64,000 bases of DNA from Faecalicatena contorta (GTDB lineage Bacteria > Bacillota > Clostridia > Lachnospirales > Lachnospiraceae): the NCBI RefSeq assembly GCF_021531895.1, contig NZ_JAFBIX010000001.1, forward strand, positions 1-64,000, in the 5' to 3' direction. Under the pieces are notes generated by a model. The model was not told the DNA's origin, searched no databases, and was given only the letters and a program-made list of their open reading frames with translations. Every line of letters starts with the position of its first letter. Positions within the stretch are counted from its first letter, which is position 1. Positions 33,550 to 41,407 of the stretch are shown one piece after another. The position numbers were made by a program, and so were the translations under genes.

Positions 33550-34926
33550 TTGGCAGGAAACAAACTTACAAACATTCAGGTTTATCGAAAAAAATGGAAT
33601 ATAAATATAGGAGTTATCATTTTCGGGGCTGTATTCATCTATCTGGTTGTAACAGTTTTACTATATCTGACAGGGAATCATGTAACTGCTTACGAAGTAA
33701 GAGAAGGATCCATCTTAAAAGATAACGCTTATACTGGCTTTATTGTCAGAGACGAGACAATTGTACAGGCAGAATCTGATGGCTATATCAATTATTTTGC
33801 TTTGGAAGGAAGCAAAGTTGGAGCAAAGACCCGCGTATATACCTTGTCTGATAAAAAGCTGGAATTAACCTCGAATACTGACGAAGAATCTCTGGAACTT
33901 ACTTCTGAGGAACAGAACTCTATATTGATGAAGACTCAGTCATTTTCAGAAAATTTTAGAGAAGAACAATTTAGTGATGTATATACATTAAAAAATAATA
34001 TTACAAATGTATTGGAAAGCAAATCTAATCAAAGCAGACAAGCTCAATTAGACGCTATGGTTGCAGAAGGAAACAATGATCTTCAGATATATACAGCTGT
34101 TTCTGACGGAATCATTCTCTATTCTACAGACGGTTATGAAAACATAACCACTGATCAAGTGACAGAAGATGACATATCAAAAGCTAATTATGAGTCAAAA
34201 AATCTAACTGATAATACAAAAATCAAAGCTGGAGATCCTGTATATAAATTAATTCGTTCTAATGATTGGTCTGTTGTTATTCTTCTAAATGATGAGACAG
34301 CCAAAGAATTAGCAGATGTAAATCGTGTAAAAGTCTCTTTTTCTAAGGATAACGAGACTACATATGCTGGCTTTTCCATACAAACGAAAAAAGATACCTC
34401 CTATGGAATTCTTACCTTCGACAGCTCCATGATTCGCTATGCGGAAGAAAGGTATCTGGATCTGGAATTAATTCTGGAAGATGAATCAGGGCTTAAGATT
34501 CCAAAATCTTCTGTAGTAACGAAAAAGTTCTATACCGTTCCAAAGGATTATCTGACATCTGGAGGAAACAGCAGTGGTACAGGTGTACTCGTTGATATCA
34601 GTAAAGATCAATCACAATTCCAAAGTGTGGAAGTTTATTATTCTGACGAAGAATCGAATTTGGTTTATCTTGATTATGATGCTTTTGATTCAAATACTGT
34701 ATTAAAAAAACCGGATTCATCCGAGACCTATGAATTGACTAAAACCAAGAAATTAAAAGGTGTGTATAATATCAACAAAGGATATGCTATATTCAGACAA
34801 GTGCAGATTCTATGTGAAAGTGATGAGTATTATATTGTTGCATCCGGTCAAGATTATGGTCTGACAAATTATGACCACATAGCATTATATGGAGATAGCG
34901 TCCGTACAGATGATGTGGTATTTTAA
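33550..34926 (+). CDS. HlyD-like membrane protein of the division cluster
   Basis: A 458-residue protein with one N-terminal membrane helix (GVIIFGAVFIYLVVTVLLYL, about residues 19-38) and a large outside domain. The segment VREGSILKDNAYTGFIVRDETIVQAESDGYINYFALEGSKV is a biotinyl/lipoyl-like barrel-sandwich motif of HlyD-type adaptors, but no ABC or RND partner lies nearby. It starts with TTG at 33550, eight bases after AGGAGG, and is 17 bases from ylmE. The fixed position next to ylmE-sepF suggests an envelope or division role instead of efflux; this is inference. Confidence 0.72.
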   Translation: MAGNKLTNIQVYRKKWNINIGVIIFGAVFIYLVVTVLLYLTGNHVTAYEVREGSILKDNAYTGFIVRDETIVQAESDGYINYFALEGSKVGAKTRVYTLSDKKLELTSNTDEESLELTSEEQNSILMKTQSFSENFREEQFSDVYTLKNNITNVLESKSNQSRQAQLDAMVAEGNNDLQIYTAVSDGIILYSTDGYENITTDQVTEDDISKANYESKNLTDNTKIKAGDPVYKLIRSNDWSVVILLNDETAKELADVNRVKVSFSKDNETTYAGFSIQTKKDTSYGILTFDSSMIRYAEERYLDLELILEDESGLKIPKSSVVTKKFYTVPKDYLTSGGNSSGTGVLVDISKDQSQFQSVEVYYSDEESNLVYLDYDAFDSNTVLKKPDSSETYELTKTKKLKGVYNINKGYAIFRQVQILCESDEYYIVASGQDYGLTNYDHIALYGDSVRTDDVVF

Positions 34927-34943
34927 GAAGGAGTGGTTAACTT

Positions 34944-35639
34944 ATGTTAAAAGAAAATCTAACATCCGTTGAAAATCAGATTCAGACTGCATGTGAGCGC
35001 TCTGGCAGAGATAGAAAGGATGTCACATTAATTGCGGTGAGCAAGACCAAGCCTGTTGAAACACTGGAAGAGGCATATAATTTAGGTGTCCGTGTTTTTG
35101 GCGAAAACAAAGTGCAAGAACTGGCAGATAAATATGAAGTACTTCCCAAAGATATTCATTGGCATATGATTGGTCATTTGCAAAGGAATAAGGTAAAGTA
35201 TATCATCGATAAAGTCGATCTGATTCATTCCGTAGATTCTGTACGTCTTGCAGAAACGATTGAAAAAGAAGCCGCAAAACACAATCTGACAGCCAACATT
35301 CTAATTGAAGTAAATGTTGCAAAAGAAGAAAGCAAATTTGGAATAATGCCAGAAGAATTGGATGAATTCATTGAAAAAATTGCTGGTTTTTCACATATTC
35401 AGGTAAAAGGGCTGATGACAATCGCTCCTTTTGTAGAAGATCCTGAAGAAAACCGCCCAATTTTCGCGCGTTTACGCAAATTATCTGTTGACATCGCAGC
35501 GAAAAACGTTGATAATATTACTATGAGCATTCTTTCAATGGGCATGACAAATGATTATCAGGTAGCCATAGAAGAGGGCGCAACGATGGTCCGGGTGGGA
35601 ACTGGAATTTTTGGTGCGCGCAATTATGCTCTAGTATAA
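34944..35639 (+). CDS. ylmE: PLP homeostasis protein YggS/YlmE family
   Basis: PLP-binding single-domain alanine-racemase-fold protein (231 aa) that buffers pyridoxal phosphate; no catalytic turnover is known. The PLP lysine is in IAVSKTKPVE (near residue 36); FGENKVQEL, WHMIGHLQRNK and LSMGMTNDYQVAIEEGATMVRVGTGIFG are the other family blocks. It precedes sepF, as in Bacillus (ylmE-ylmF), within the division cluster. Confidence 0.94.
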   Translation: MLKENLTSVENQIQTACERSGRDRKDVTLIAVSKTKPVETLEEAYNLGVRVFGENKVQELADKYEVLPKDIHWHMIGHLQRNKVKYIIDKVDLIHSVDSVRLAETIEKEAAKHNLTANILIEVNVAKEESKFGIMPEELDEFIEKIAGFSHIQVKGLMTIAPFVEDPEENRPIFARLRKLSVDIAAKNVDNITMSILSMGMTNDYQVAIEEGATMVRVGTGIFGARNYALV

Positions 35640-35661
35640 CCGAAGATAGGAGATAATTTAG

Positions 35662-36207
35662 ATGGGAGTATTAGATAAGTTTTTAGATATTATGAAACTG
35701 AGTGATGACGACGATTATGAAGATGACGATTTCTTCGATGATGATTATGACGATGATTACGAAGAAAAGCCAAAGAAAAGTTTTTTCCGAAAAGATAAAG
35801 AAGAAGTTTATGATGATTATGACGATGATTATGAACCTCCTGTAAAGACAAAGTCTACACGTTCTTCTAATAATAAAGTAACACCGATGCGTCAGCCGGC
35901 CAGAAGAAATAATGTCAGCATGGAAGTTTGTGTAATCAAACCTAACTCTGTTGAGGATTCTCGTGAAATTACAGAGACTTTATTAAGTGGACGTACTGTG
36001 ATCCTGAATCTGGAAGGCCTGGATCTCGAAGTTGCGCAGCGTATTATCGATTTTACTTCTGGTGCAGCGTTTGCAATCAGCGGTAATTTGCAGAAGATTT
36101 CCAATTACATATTCTTGGTAACACCTACAAATGTCGATATTTCTGGAGATTTACAGGATTTATTAAATACTTCTTTCGACGCATCATCCATGCGTTCAAG
36201 ATTCTAA
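35662..36207 (+). CDS. sepF: Cell division protein SepF
   Basis: Membrane-bending FtsZ anchor that helps assemble the septum in Gram-positives. The N-terminal amphipathic helix (MGVLDKFLDIMKL) would bind the membrane. A very acidic, Tyr-rich, low-complexity linker (residues about 14-60, with repeated DDDY units) follows. The C-terminal dimer domain with SVEDSREITETLLSGRTVILNLEGLD and RIIDFTSGAAFAISG binds FtsZ. 181 aa. The base composition of the linker DNA is strongly repetitive (GATGATTAT-like). Confidence 0.95.
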   Translation: MGVLDKFLDIMKLSDDDDYEDDDFFDDDYDDDYEEKPKKSFFRKDKEEVYDDYDDDYEPPVKTKSTRSSNNKVTPMRQPARRNNVSMEVCVIKPNSVEDSREITETLLSGRTVILNLEGLDLEVAQRIIDFTSGAAFAISGNLQKISNYIFLVTPTNVDISGDLQDLLNTSFDASSMRSRF

Positions 36208-36212
36208 TAGCT

Positions 36213-36968
36213 ATGAATAAAGAAGAGATATTGTTACAAAAACGGCTGATTGAACTGTCAAAAATTGCATATGCCCGTGGGATTGTTACATTCTCTGATT
36301 TTCTAAATCTGAATGAATTAAATATATTACATACCACTCCAAAAAATTTGTTTATGTCTCAATATGAGACATATGGCGGGTATGACTTATCAGAGCGTCA
36401 GATGGTTGCATTTCTACCTGATGCTCTTTATTATGATTATCAATATCCCATTCAGATGGTAGAAATAGCACCAATCAACCAAAAATTTTCAGAAGATTTA
36501 AGTCATAGAGATTATCTGGGATCTGTAATGAATCTTGGAATCGAACGAAGTAAATTTGGAGATATTATTGTTGATAATGGCAGGGCAATTCTATTTAGCA
36601 AAGAAGAATTAGCTGATTATATCAAGGAAAATCTCACCCGTATCAAACATACGACAGTACAGGCTAAAATCATACCAGATTATGAAGTGTCATATGAGCC
36701 GAAGTATGAAGAATTAAAGGGAACAGTTCCTTCTATTCGCCTAGATACCATTCTTTCTATTGCATATCCTTTATCAAGGAGTAAATTAACACCCCTGATT
36801 GAATCCGGAAGGGTATTTGTCAACGGAAAATTAATCACAAGCAATGGGTATCATCTAAAAGAAGGAGATATGATTTCTGTTCGCAAAATGGGACGAATAT
36901 CATATACAGGAATATTATCCGAGACTAAAAAAGGACGATATATGGTCTCTGTTCGCAAATATATATAG
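36213..36968 (+). CDS. ylmH: YlmH-like RNA-binding protein with S4 domain
   Basis: Protein of the YlmH family (251 aa), linked to cell division and, in B. subtilis, to rescue of stalled ribosomes. The N-terminal part has the YlmH block QYETYGGYDLSERQMVAFLPD, the middle has GSVMNLGIERSKFGDIIV, and the C-terminal S4 RNA-binding domain starts near IRLDTILSIAYPLSRSKLTPLIESGRVFVNGK. It follows sepF by five bases. ylmG and divIVA, usual neighbours in Bacillus, are not present here. Confidence 0.9.
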   Translation: MNKEEILLQKRLIELSKIAYARGIVTFSDFLNLNELNILHTTPKNLFMSQYETYGGYDLSERQMVAFLPDALYYDYQYPIQMVEIAPINQKFSEDLSHRDYLGSVMNLGIERSKFGDIIVDNGRAILFSKEELADYIKENLTRIKHTTVQAKIIPDYEVSYEPKYEELKGTVPSIRLDTILSIAYPLSRSKLTPLIESGRVFVNGKLITSNGYHLKEGDMISVRKMGRISYTGILSETKKGRYMVSVRKYI

Positions 36969-36979
36969 ACGAGGGAATA

Positions 36980-37501
36980 ATGAATATTGCTATGAATACA
37001 GAAAAAAAAACTTATAAGCACTATCTGACATCAATCATATGTATGGTTGTTCTCATCATTTTAGATCAAATCACAAAATTATGTGCAATAAAAAATCTGA
37101 AAAATCAGTCACCTTACATTATCATTAAAAATGTATTTCAACTTGAGTATTTGGAAAACAGAGGAGCTGCTTTTGGATTATTCCAGAACCAGCGTGTTTT
37201 CTTTTTCGCAAGTGTAATTTTGATAACTATTATTGTAGTACTTTTTTATTACAGAGCTCCAATGGAACAAAGATATCTTCCGCTGAGAATATGTGCTGTC
37301 TGCATCATGGCTGGCGCATGGGGAAATTGTATAGACCGAATACGTCTTAATTACGTTGTTGATTTTTTCTATTTTAAGCTGATAGATTTTCCAATCTTCA
37401 ATGTGGCAGATATTTATGTCACCGTATCAACGATTGCGTTGGCAATCTTAATATGCTTCTATTATAAGGAGGAAGACTTTGAAAGAATACTTCACCGTTG
37501 A
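36980..37501 (+). CDS. lspA: Lipoprotein signal peptidase
   Basis: Signal peptidase II (173 aa, four membrane helices), the aspartic membrane protease that cleaves prolipoproteins before the lipidated Cys; the carboxypeptidase at 31.3 kb is a likely substrate. Catalytic block: GNCIDRIRLNYVVDFFYF with the first Asp, and FNVADIYVTVST with the second; NRGAAFGLF is the other family motif. SD-like GAGGGA before ATG 36980; an ATG at 36992 is possible. It overlaps rluD by 23 bases. Confidence 0.95.
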   Translation: MNIAMNTEKKTYKHYLTSIICMVVLIILDQITKLCAIKNLKNQSPYIIIKNVFQLEYLENRGAAFGLFQNQRVFFFASVILITIIVVLFYYRAPMEQRYLPLRICAVCIMAGAWGNCIDRIRLNYVVDFFYFKLIDFPIFNVADIYVTVSTIALAILICFYYKEEDFERILHR

Positions 37502-38399
37502 GAATCAGGAAGGAGAGCGAATTGATCGTTATCTTTCCGAAGAAATGGAAGACCGGTCAAGATCCTATATTCAAAAATTAATCAAAGACCAGTATGTAAT
37601 CGTTAATCAGAAGCCTGTAAAAGCCAATTACAGGCTTTCTTTAGGTGACATGGTAGAGATTACTCTTCCAGAGGCAAAAGAGCCTGACATTATTCCTGAG
37701 AACATTCCGCTGGATATCTTGTACGAAGACCAAGATATTATTATTGTTAATAAACCAAAACAAATGGTAGTTCATCCAGCACCGGGACATTACAGTGGAA
37801 CTTTAGTTAACGCTTTAATGTATCATTGTGGTCAGGAACTGTCCGGTATTAATGGTACAATGCGTCCTGGAATCGTACATCGCATTGATATGGACACAAC
37901 TGGTTCTCTGATTGTCTGTAAAAACGATATGGCCCACCAAAGCCTCTCTGAACAATTAAAGGTTCATTCCATCAAACGTGTTTATGTTGCCATTGTGCAT
38001 GGGAATATAAAAGAGGATAACGGTACCGTTAACGCACCCATCGGAAGACATCCTACTGAGCGTAAAAAGATGAGTATTCATACCAAAAACGGAAGGAATG
38101 CTATTACCCACTATAAAGTACTAGAACGTTTTGGAGAGTATACTTATATTCAATGTGAACTTGAGACCGGACGCACGCATCAGATTCGCGTGCACATGGC
38201 CAGTATCGGTCATCCATTAGTAGGAGATCAAGTATATGGTCCCAGAAAATGTCCTTTCCCTAAGCTTCAAGGACAAACTCTTCATGCAAAAACTCTTGGA
38301 ATCATTCATCCCCGAACAGGTGAATATCTGGAAATAAATGCACCGTTACCAGATTATTTTATCGAACTATTAGACAGACTAAGGAATATTTATCATTAA
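37479..38399 (+). CDS. rluD: RluA/RluD-family 23S rRNA pseudouridine synthase
   Basis: Pseudouridine synthase (306 aa): an N-terminal S4 domain (RIDRYLSEEMEDRSRSYIQKLIKDQYVIVN) followed by the catalytic RluA domain, with the active Asp in HRIDMDTTGSLIV (the family HRLDxxTSG motif with Ile and Thr replacements). IYVHPAPGHYSG-like and TGRTHQIRVHMASIGHPLVGD blocks are conserved. The start is TTG at 37479 behind AAGGAGG, inside the end of lspA, as in many Firmicutes (lspA-rluD pair). The exact target uridine cannot be told. Confidence 0.92.
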   Translation: MKEYFTVENQEGERIDRYLSEEMEDRSRSYIQKLIKDQYVIVNQKPVKANYRLSLGDMVEITLPEAKEPDIIPENIPLDILYEDQDIIIVNKPKQMVVHPAPGHYSGTLVNALMYHCGQELSGINGTMRPGIVHRIDMDTTGSLIVCKNDMAHQSLSEQLKVHSIKRVYVAIVHGNIKEDNGTVNAPIGRHPTERKKMSIHTKNGRNAITHYKVLERFGEYTYIQCELETGRTHQIRVHMASIGHPLVGDQVYGPRKCPFPKLQGQTLHAKTLGIIHPRTGEYLEINAPLPDYFIELLDRLRNIYH

Positions 38400-38414
38400 A
38401 TTATACAAAAATTC

Positions 38415-38443
38415 TATACAATTACTTCAAATTATTATATAAT
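38415..38443 (+). promoter_or_regulatory. Sigma-A promoter of the cytidylate kinase-like gene
   Basis: TATACA (38415-38420), a 17-base spacer and TATAAT (38438-38443). It lies in an A/T-rich stretch of 78 bases between rluD and the next gene, 35 bases before that ATG. Confidence 0.55.
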
Positions 38444-38477
38444 ATATTCATAATTATTTTTGAGGAGCGTGATTGGT

Positions 38478-39122
38478 ATGGCAAAGACAAATACTATAAT
38501 AACTATCGGCAGACAGTTCGGAAGCGCCGGTAGAGAGATTGGCTATAAAGTAGCAAAGGATCTTGAAATTAAATTATATGATAAAGAGATGCTTGACCGT
38601 GCCGCAAAAGAGAGCGGTATATGTCAGGAATTATTCGAGACGCACGATGAAAAACCAACAAACAGCTTTTTATATTCTTTGGTAATGGATACCTATTCGC
38701 TCGGTTATTCATCAGGAAGTTATACGGATATGCCGATCAACCATAAGATTTTTCTTGCACAGTTTGATGCAATAAAAAAAATTGCAGATGAAGGCCCATG
38801 TATCCTAGTTGGTCGTTGCGCAGATTACGCATTGGAAGAATACGATAATGTATTAAGCGTATTTATTCATGCGGATCTTGATGCACGTATTCGAAGAATT
38901 GCCCGTATATACGATTTATCTGACGCCAAAGCCAAGGATATGATCTTGAAGACCGATAAAAAACGAGCTAGTTACTATAACTATTATAGCAATAAAAAAT
39001 GGGGTGCTGCAGAAAGCTATAATATCTGTCTCGACAGCTCCAAATTAGGAATTGACGGAACAGCAGAGGCAATTGAAAAACTAATAGAAATCAAAGAATC
39101 TGATAACAGTAAAAAGTTATAA
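38478..39122 (+). CDS. Cytidylate kinase-like family protein
   Basis: A 214-residue member of the cytidylate kinase-like family (PF13189), common in Clostridia. The P-loop region reads IGRQFGSAGREIG (residues about 9-21), then YDKEMLDRAAKESGI, VGRCADYAL and RASYYNYYSNKKWG, the last being the family signature. It is not standard Cmk and the nucleotide specificity is unknown. The ATG at 38478 has AGGAG ten bases ahead; the longer reading from 38460 has no SD. The gene ends at the 21-bp hairpin. Confidence 0.85.
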   Translation: MAKTNTIITIGRQFGSAGREIGYKVAKDLEIKLYDKEMLDRAAKESGICQELFETHDEKPTNSFLYSLVMDTYSLGYSSGSYTDMPINHKIFLAQFDAIKKIADEGPCILVGRCADYALEEYDNVLSVFIHADLDARIRRIARIYDLSDAKAKDMILKTDKKRASYYNYYSNKKWGAAESYNICLDSSKLGIDGTAEAIEKLIEIKESDNSKKL

Positions 39123-39129
39123 TATGTCC

Positions 39130-39175
39130 AAAAAGGGGACGTAGTATTTTTTCAAAATACTACGTCCCCTTTTTT
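39130..39175. terminator. Perfect 21-bp hairpin with 3-base loop at convergent gene ends
   Basis: Bases 39130-39150 are exactly complementary to 39154-39174, with a TTC loop. The core is GGGGACGTAGTATTTT and its mirror; the A5 and T5 ends add the U-tract of a terminator in both directions. It separates the rightward cytidylate kinase-like gene from the leftward TtcA-like gene, so a bidirectional terminator is the plain reading. The length, perfection and GGGGACGT...ACGTCCCC core also resemble REP-type palindromes. Confidence 0.8.
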
Positions 39176-39195
39176 AAAATGTGGTGTACCCAAAT

Positions 39196-39930
39196 TTATC
39201 TTTTTTGCAAAATACGTTCCGGCCATCCTTTTATATTTCCATTCAAAATAGCCGTAAACATTCTTTGTTTTGCACCGGGGTGTTCTTCATTCAACTGCTT
39301 GACCAGTTCCTTGGCATATTGTCTCTTGGTGTATCCATCAATTGGGCAACGACTGGTAACAACAGGCAGGTTATACTTATTTTTAAATCCAATAACATCT
39401 GCTTCGTCTACAAACATAATCGGACGTATAACCGTCAGATCCATACGATCTAAGTATGTCCGTGGTGAAAAAGAATAGAATCGACCTTCAAACAGCAAGG
39501 AAAGCAGCATCGTTTCTATAATATCATCTTTATGATGTGCATAAGCAACTTTATTGCATCCCATTACTTTTACAGCCTCATTCAACGCACCTTTTCTCAT
39601 TTTCGCACAGAGAGAACATGGATTGCTTTCTTTTCGTTCCTCAAAAAGAATGTGCGCAATGTCTGTTTTTACAATCTTGTAAGGTACACCCAGTTCTTCA
39701 CACAACTTCACAACAGGGGTAAAATCACACTCACTGTAACCCAGATCTACCGTAACAGCGCTCAATTCAAAATGCTTCGGATAAAAACGCTGAAGTCCAT
39801 GAAGTGCATATAACAAAGTCAAACTGTCCTTTCCTCCAGAGATTCCAACTGCAATGTGATCTCCCTCCTCAATCATCTGATATTCGTCAACAGCTTTTCG
39901 AGTATAGCTGAGCAATTTTTGTAGCTTCAT
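39196..39930 (-). CDS. TtcA-like tRNA 2-thiolation PP-loop ATPase
   Basis: PP-loop ATPase (244 aa) of the TtcA/TtuA-like tRNA thiolation group. The ATP-pyrophosphatase motif SGGKDSL is near residue 32, and the paired cysteines CSLC near residue 104 with a third Cys in TSRCPIDGYTKR fit the [4Fe-4S]-binding TtcA type. YAHHKDDIIETMLLSLLFEG is the conserved central block. Substrate position (for example C32) is inferred from the family. AAAGGATG precedes the ATG. It is the first leftward gene right of the strand switch. Confidence 0.88.
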   Translation of the reverse strand: MKLQKLLSYTRKAVDEYQMIEEGDHIAVGISGGKDSLTLLYALHGLQRFYPKHFELSAVTVDLGYSECDFTPVVKLCEELGVPYKIVKTDIAHILFEERKESNPCSLCAKMRKGALNEAVKVMGCNKVAYAHHKDDIIETMLLSLLFEGRFYSFSPRTYLDRMDLTVIRPIMFVDEADVIGFKNKYNLPVVTSRCPIDGYTKRQYAKELVKQLNEEHPGAKQRMFTAILNGNIKGWPERILQKR

Positions 39931-40091
39931 CTTATATTCATCCTTTCCTGATATCCAGCCTTTATTTTAACAGAAGCCTCTCATAATGTACATAATATTT
40001 TCTTAAGATTGTTTTGAAGGTTTCTGAATTCTATTGATGTGCATTTGGAAAATGAATATATAGATTTCTGATACAAGACCCTTTGATATGC

Positions 40092-40133
40092 TTCCGTGGG
40101 TCGCTATTGTAGAAAGATACTTCTGCCACGGAA
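40092..40133. repeat. Long-spaced inverted repeat between ttcA-like and xerS-like genes
   Basis: TTCCGTGG (40092-40099) and CCACGGAA (40126-40133) form perfect 8-base arms around 26 bases, with a small internal AGAA/TTCT pairing. It lies in the 240-base gap (39931-40170) that otherwise holds the xerS terminator and, presumably, the ttcA promoter. It might be a structured RNA, a protein site, or chance. Confidence 0.4.
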
Positions 40134-40146
40134 CATGGTAAATTCA

Positions 40147-40182
40147 TAAAAAAGGGAATCTTAGTACCTCCTAAGATTCCCT
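40147..40182 (-). terminator. Intrinsic terminator of the XerS-like gene
   Basis: Reading leftward, AGGGAATCTTAG (40182-40171) pairs perfectly with CTAAGATTCCCT (40164-40153) around a 6-base loop, followed by seven T residues. The 5' arm contains the last codons and the TAG stop of the recombinase gene, so translation to the end would have to melt part of the stem. Confidence 0.8.
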
Positions 40183-41244
40183 CAATTTTACAGCTGTTGC
40201 TGCCTGTCTGCGTCTATCTTCATCAATGGCAGCATAGTGCTTTTTGGTCGTATTGACATCTTTATGACCAAGAACATCCGCCACAAGATAAATATCTCCA
40301 GTTTCTTTATAAAGAGATGTACCATAAGTGCTTCGAAGCTTATGCGGCGTTATTTTCTTATTCGGTGTTACTTGTCGCGCATATTTTTTTACCATATTTT
40401 CAACTGCCTGGATTCCCATGCGCTTTCTCTGTGTTGATAAAAACAGTGCATTTTCATGTCCGGAAAGAGGAGTTATGGCTTTTCGGTCTCCTTCCATATA
40501 ATTTTCTAATGCATCTGCAACTTCATCGCCAAAATATACAACCATCTGACCTCCACCTTTTCTGGTGACGGTAATTCCATTATTTTTAAAATCAACATCC
40601 GTTACATCCAATCCTACACATTCAGATACACGAATACCCGTTCCCAGAAGAAGTGTTAAAATAGCCAGATCACGGTCACGTGTCTTTCGATAATAGGTAA
40701 GTGCCTGTCCCGTAAGCCTATCACCTGCAGATTCTACATAATCCAAAAGCATTGCAACTTCATCGGTATCCAATCGTATGATTGCCTTTTCGTGCAACTT
40801 TGGCATGTCTACCAAAAGTGTGGGATTCTTACTGATCATCTGATGTTTAAAATAATAATTATAAAAGCTGCGTAAAGCAGACATTTTTCTGGAAAGGCCC
40901 TTTTCACCATTCGTAATCATTTCGCCATCATTTTCTCGTGTATAGACCTTCAGATATTCCATATACTCCTCAATATCTACAGGTTCGAGATTCTCAAGAT
41001 CCTGAAGTCGAAACTGATCAATGGTATAATTCTTGTAGATAGGATTATTCTCCATTAAATAACGAAAAAAAACACGGATATCGTATGCATAATTAATACG
41101 TGTCTTAGCTGAAGATCTAGGCTCAATTGCACGAAAATAATCCTTTGCAAATGGCGGCAAAGTCTTTAAAACTTCCCGAAGCCGAATCGTCTGTTCAATC
41201 TGAGTCTGCTTATAATAAGAGCGTGTTTTCGGTATATCTGGCAT
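40171..41244 (-). CDS. xerS: XerS-like tyrosine recombinase
   Basis: Tyrosine recombinase (357 aa), the length and form of XerS, the single-protein chromosome-dimer resolvase of streptococci, longer than XerC/XerD (about 300 aa). A SAM-like N-terminal core-binding domain (LPPFAKDYFRAIEPRSSAKTRINYAYDIRVFF) precedes the catalytic domain with Arg in GTGIRVSE, Lys in TRKGGG, HKLRSTYGT (His-x-x-Arg), GHKDVNTT and the nucleophile Tyr in KHYAAI; all catalytic residues are present. A promoter and start (SD AAGGGGG) are visible. No dif site is recognised with confidence. It stands near the gene-orientation switch. Confidence 0.85.
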   Translation of the reverse strand: MPDIPKTRSYYKQTQIEQTIRLREVLKTLPPFAKDYFRAIEPRSSAKTRINYAYDIRVFFRYLMENNPIYKNYTIDQFRLQDLENLEPVDIEEYMEYLKVYTRENDGEMITNGEKGLSRKMSALRSFYNYYFKHQMISKNPTLLVDMPKLHEKAIIRLDTDEVAMLLDYVESAGDRLTGQALTYYRKTRDRDLAILTLLLGTGIRVSECVGLDVTDVDFKNNGITVTRKGGGQMVVYFGDEVADALENYMEGDRKAITPLSGHENALFLSTQRKRMGIQAVENMVKKYARQVTPNKKITPHKLRSTYGTSLYKETGDIYLVADVLGHKDVNTTKKHYAAIDEDRRRQAATAVKLRES

Positions 41245-41254
41245 AATATAAATC

Positions 41255-41284
41255 CCCCTTAATATTTATTTTAACCCCTTAATA
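41255..41284 (-). repeat. Two direct repeats in the xerS leader
   Basis: TATTAAGGGG occurs twice on the minus strand (41264-41255 and 41284-41275), exactly 20 bases apart. The start-proximal copy provides the SD of the xerS-like gene; the other lies between the promoter and that SD. A 20-base period places both on the same DNA face, which would suit a regulator, but the second copy could also be an accidental SD duplicate. Confidence 0.45.
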
Positions 41285-41290
41285 CTTTAC

Positions 41291-41319
41291 ATTATATCAT
41301 ATACATTATTTTTCGTCTA
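41291..41319 (-). promoter_or_regulatory. Promoter of the XerS-like gene
   Basis: Leftward: TAGACG (41319-41314), a 17-base spacer ending in TGA, and TATAAT (41296-41291). The extended -10 and perfect hexamer make this a good sigma-A candidate 47 bases before the start codon. Confidence 0.6.
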
Positions 41320-41378
41320 TATCTTTTGGAAAAATCGGTATTTGTCGTATAGATATATAATTGACATTTTTATGTAGG

Positions 41379-41396
41379 GTGCCCCCTTAGGGGCAC
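41379..41396. terminator. GC-rich hairpin after the MerR gene
   Basis: GTGCCCC (41379-41385) pairs with GGGGCAC (41390-41396) around four bases, 12 bases beyond the MerR-type gene stop. No clear T-tract follows on the minus strand, so termination is probable from position but not certain. Confidence 0.4.
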
Positions 41397-41407
41397 TTGC
41401 TATAATC

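Noticed and set aside
35690-35850. Tandem repeat array at the start of sepF
   Set aside because: The GAT/TAT-rich repetition is simply the acidic Asp/Tyr linker of SepF in frame, not an independent repeat.
41320-41345. dif-like site upstream of the XerS-like gene
   Set aside because: Only one arm vaguely recalls difSL from memory; the second arm is not a dyad partner. Not enough to annotate.
41361-41406. Rightward promoter formed by TTGACA (41361) and TATAAT (41401)
   Set aside because: The spacer is 34 bases, twice the normal length, and no rightward gene follows.
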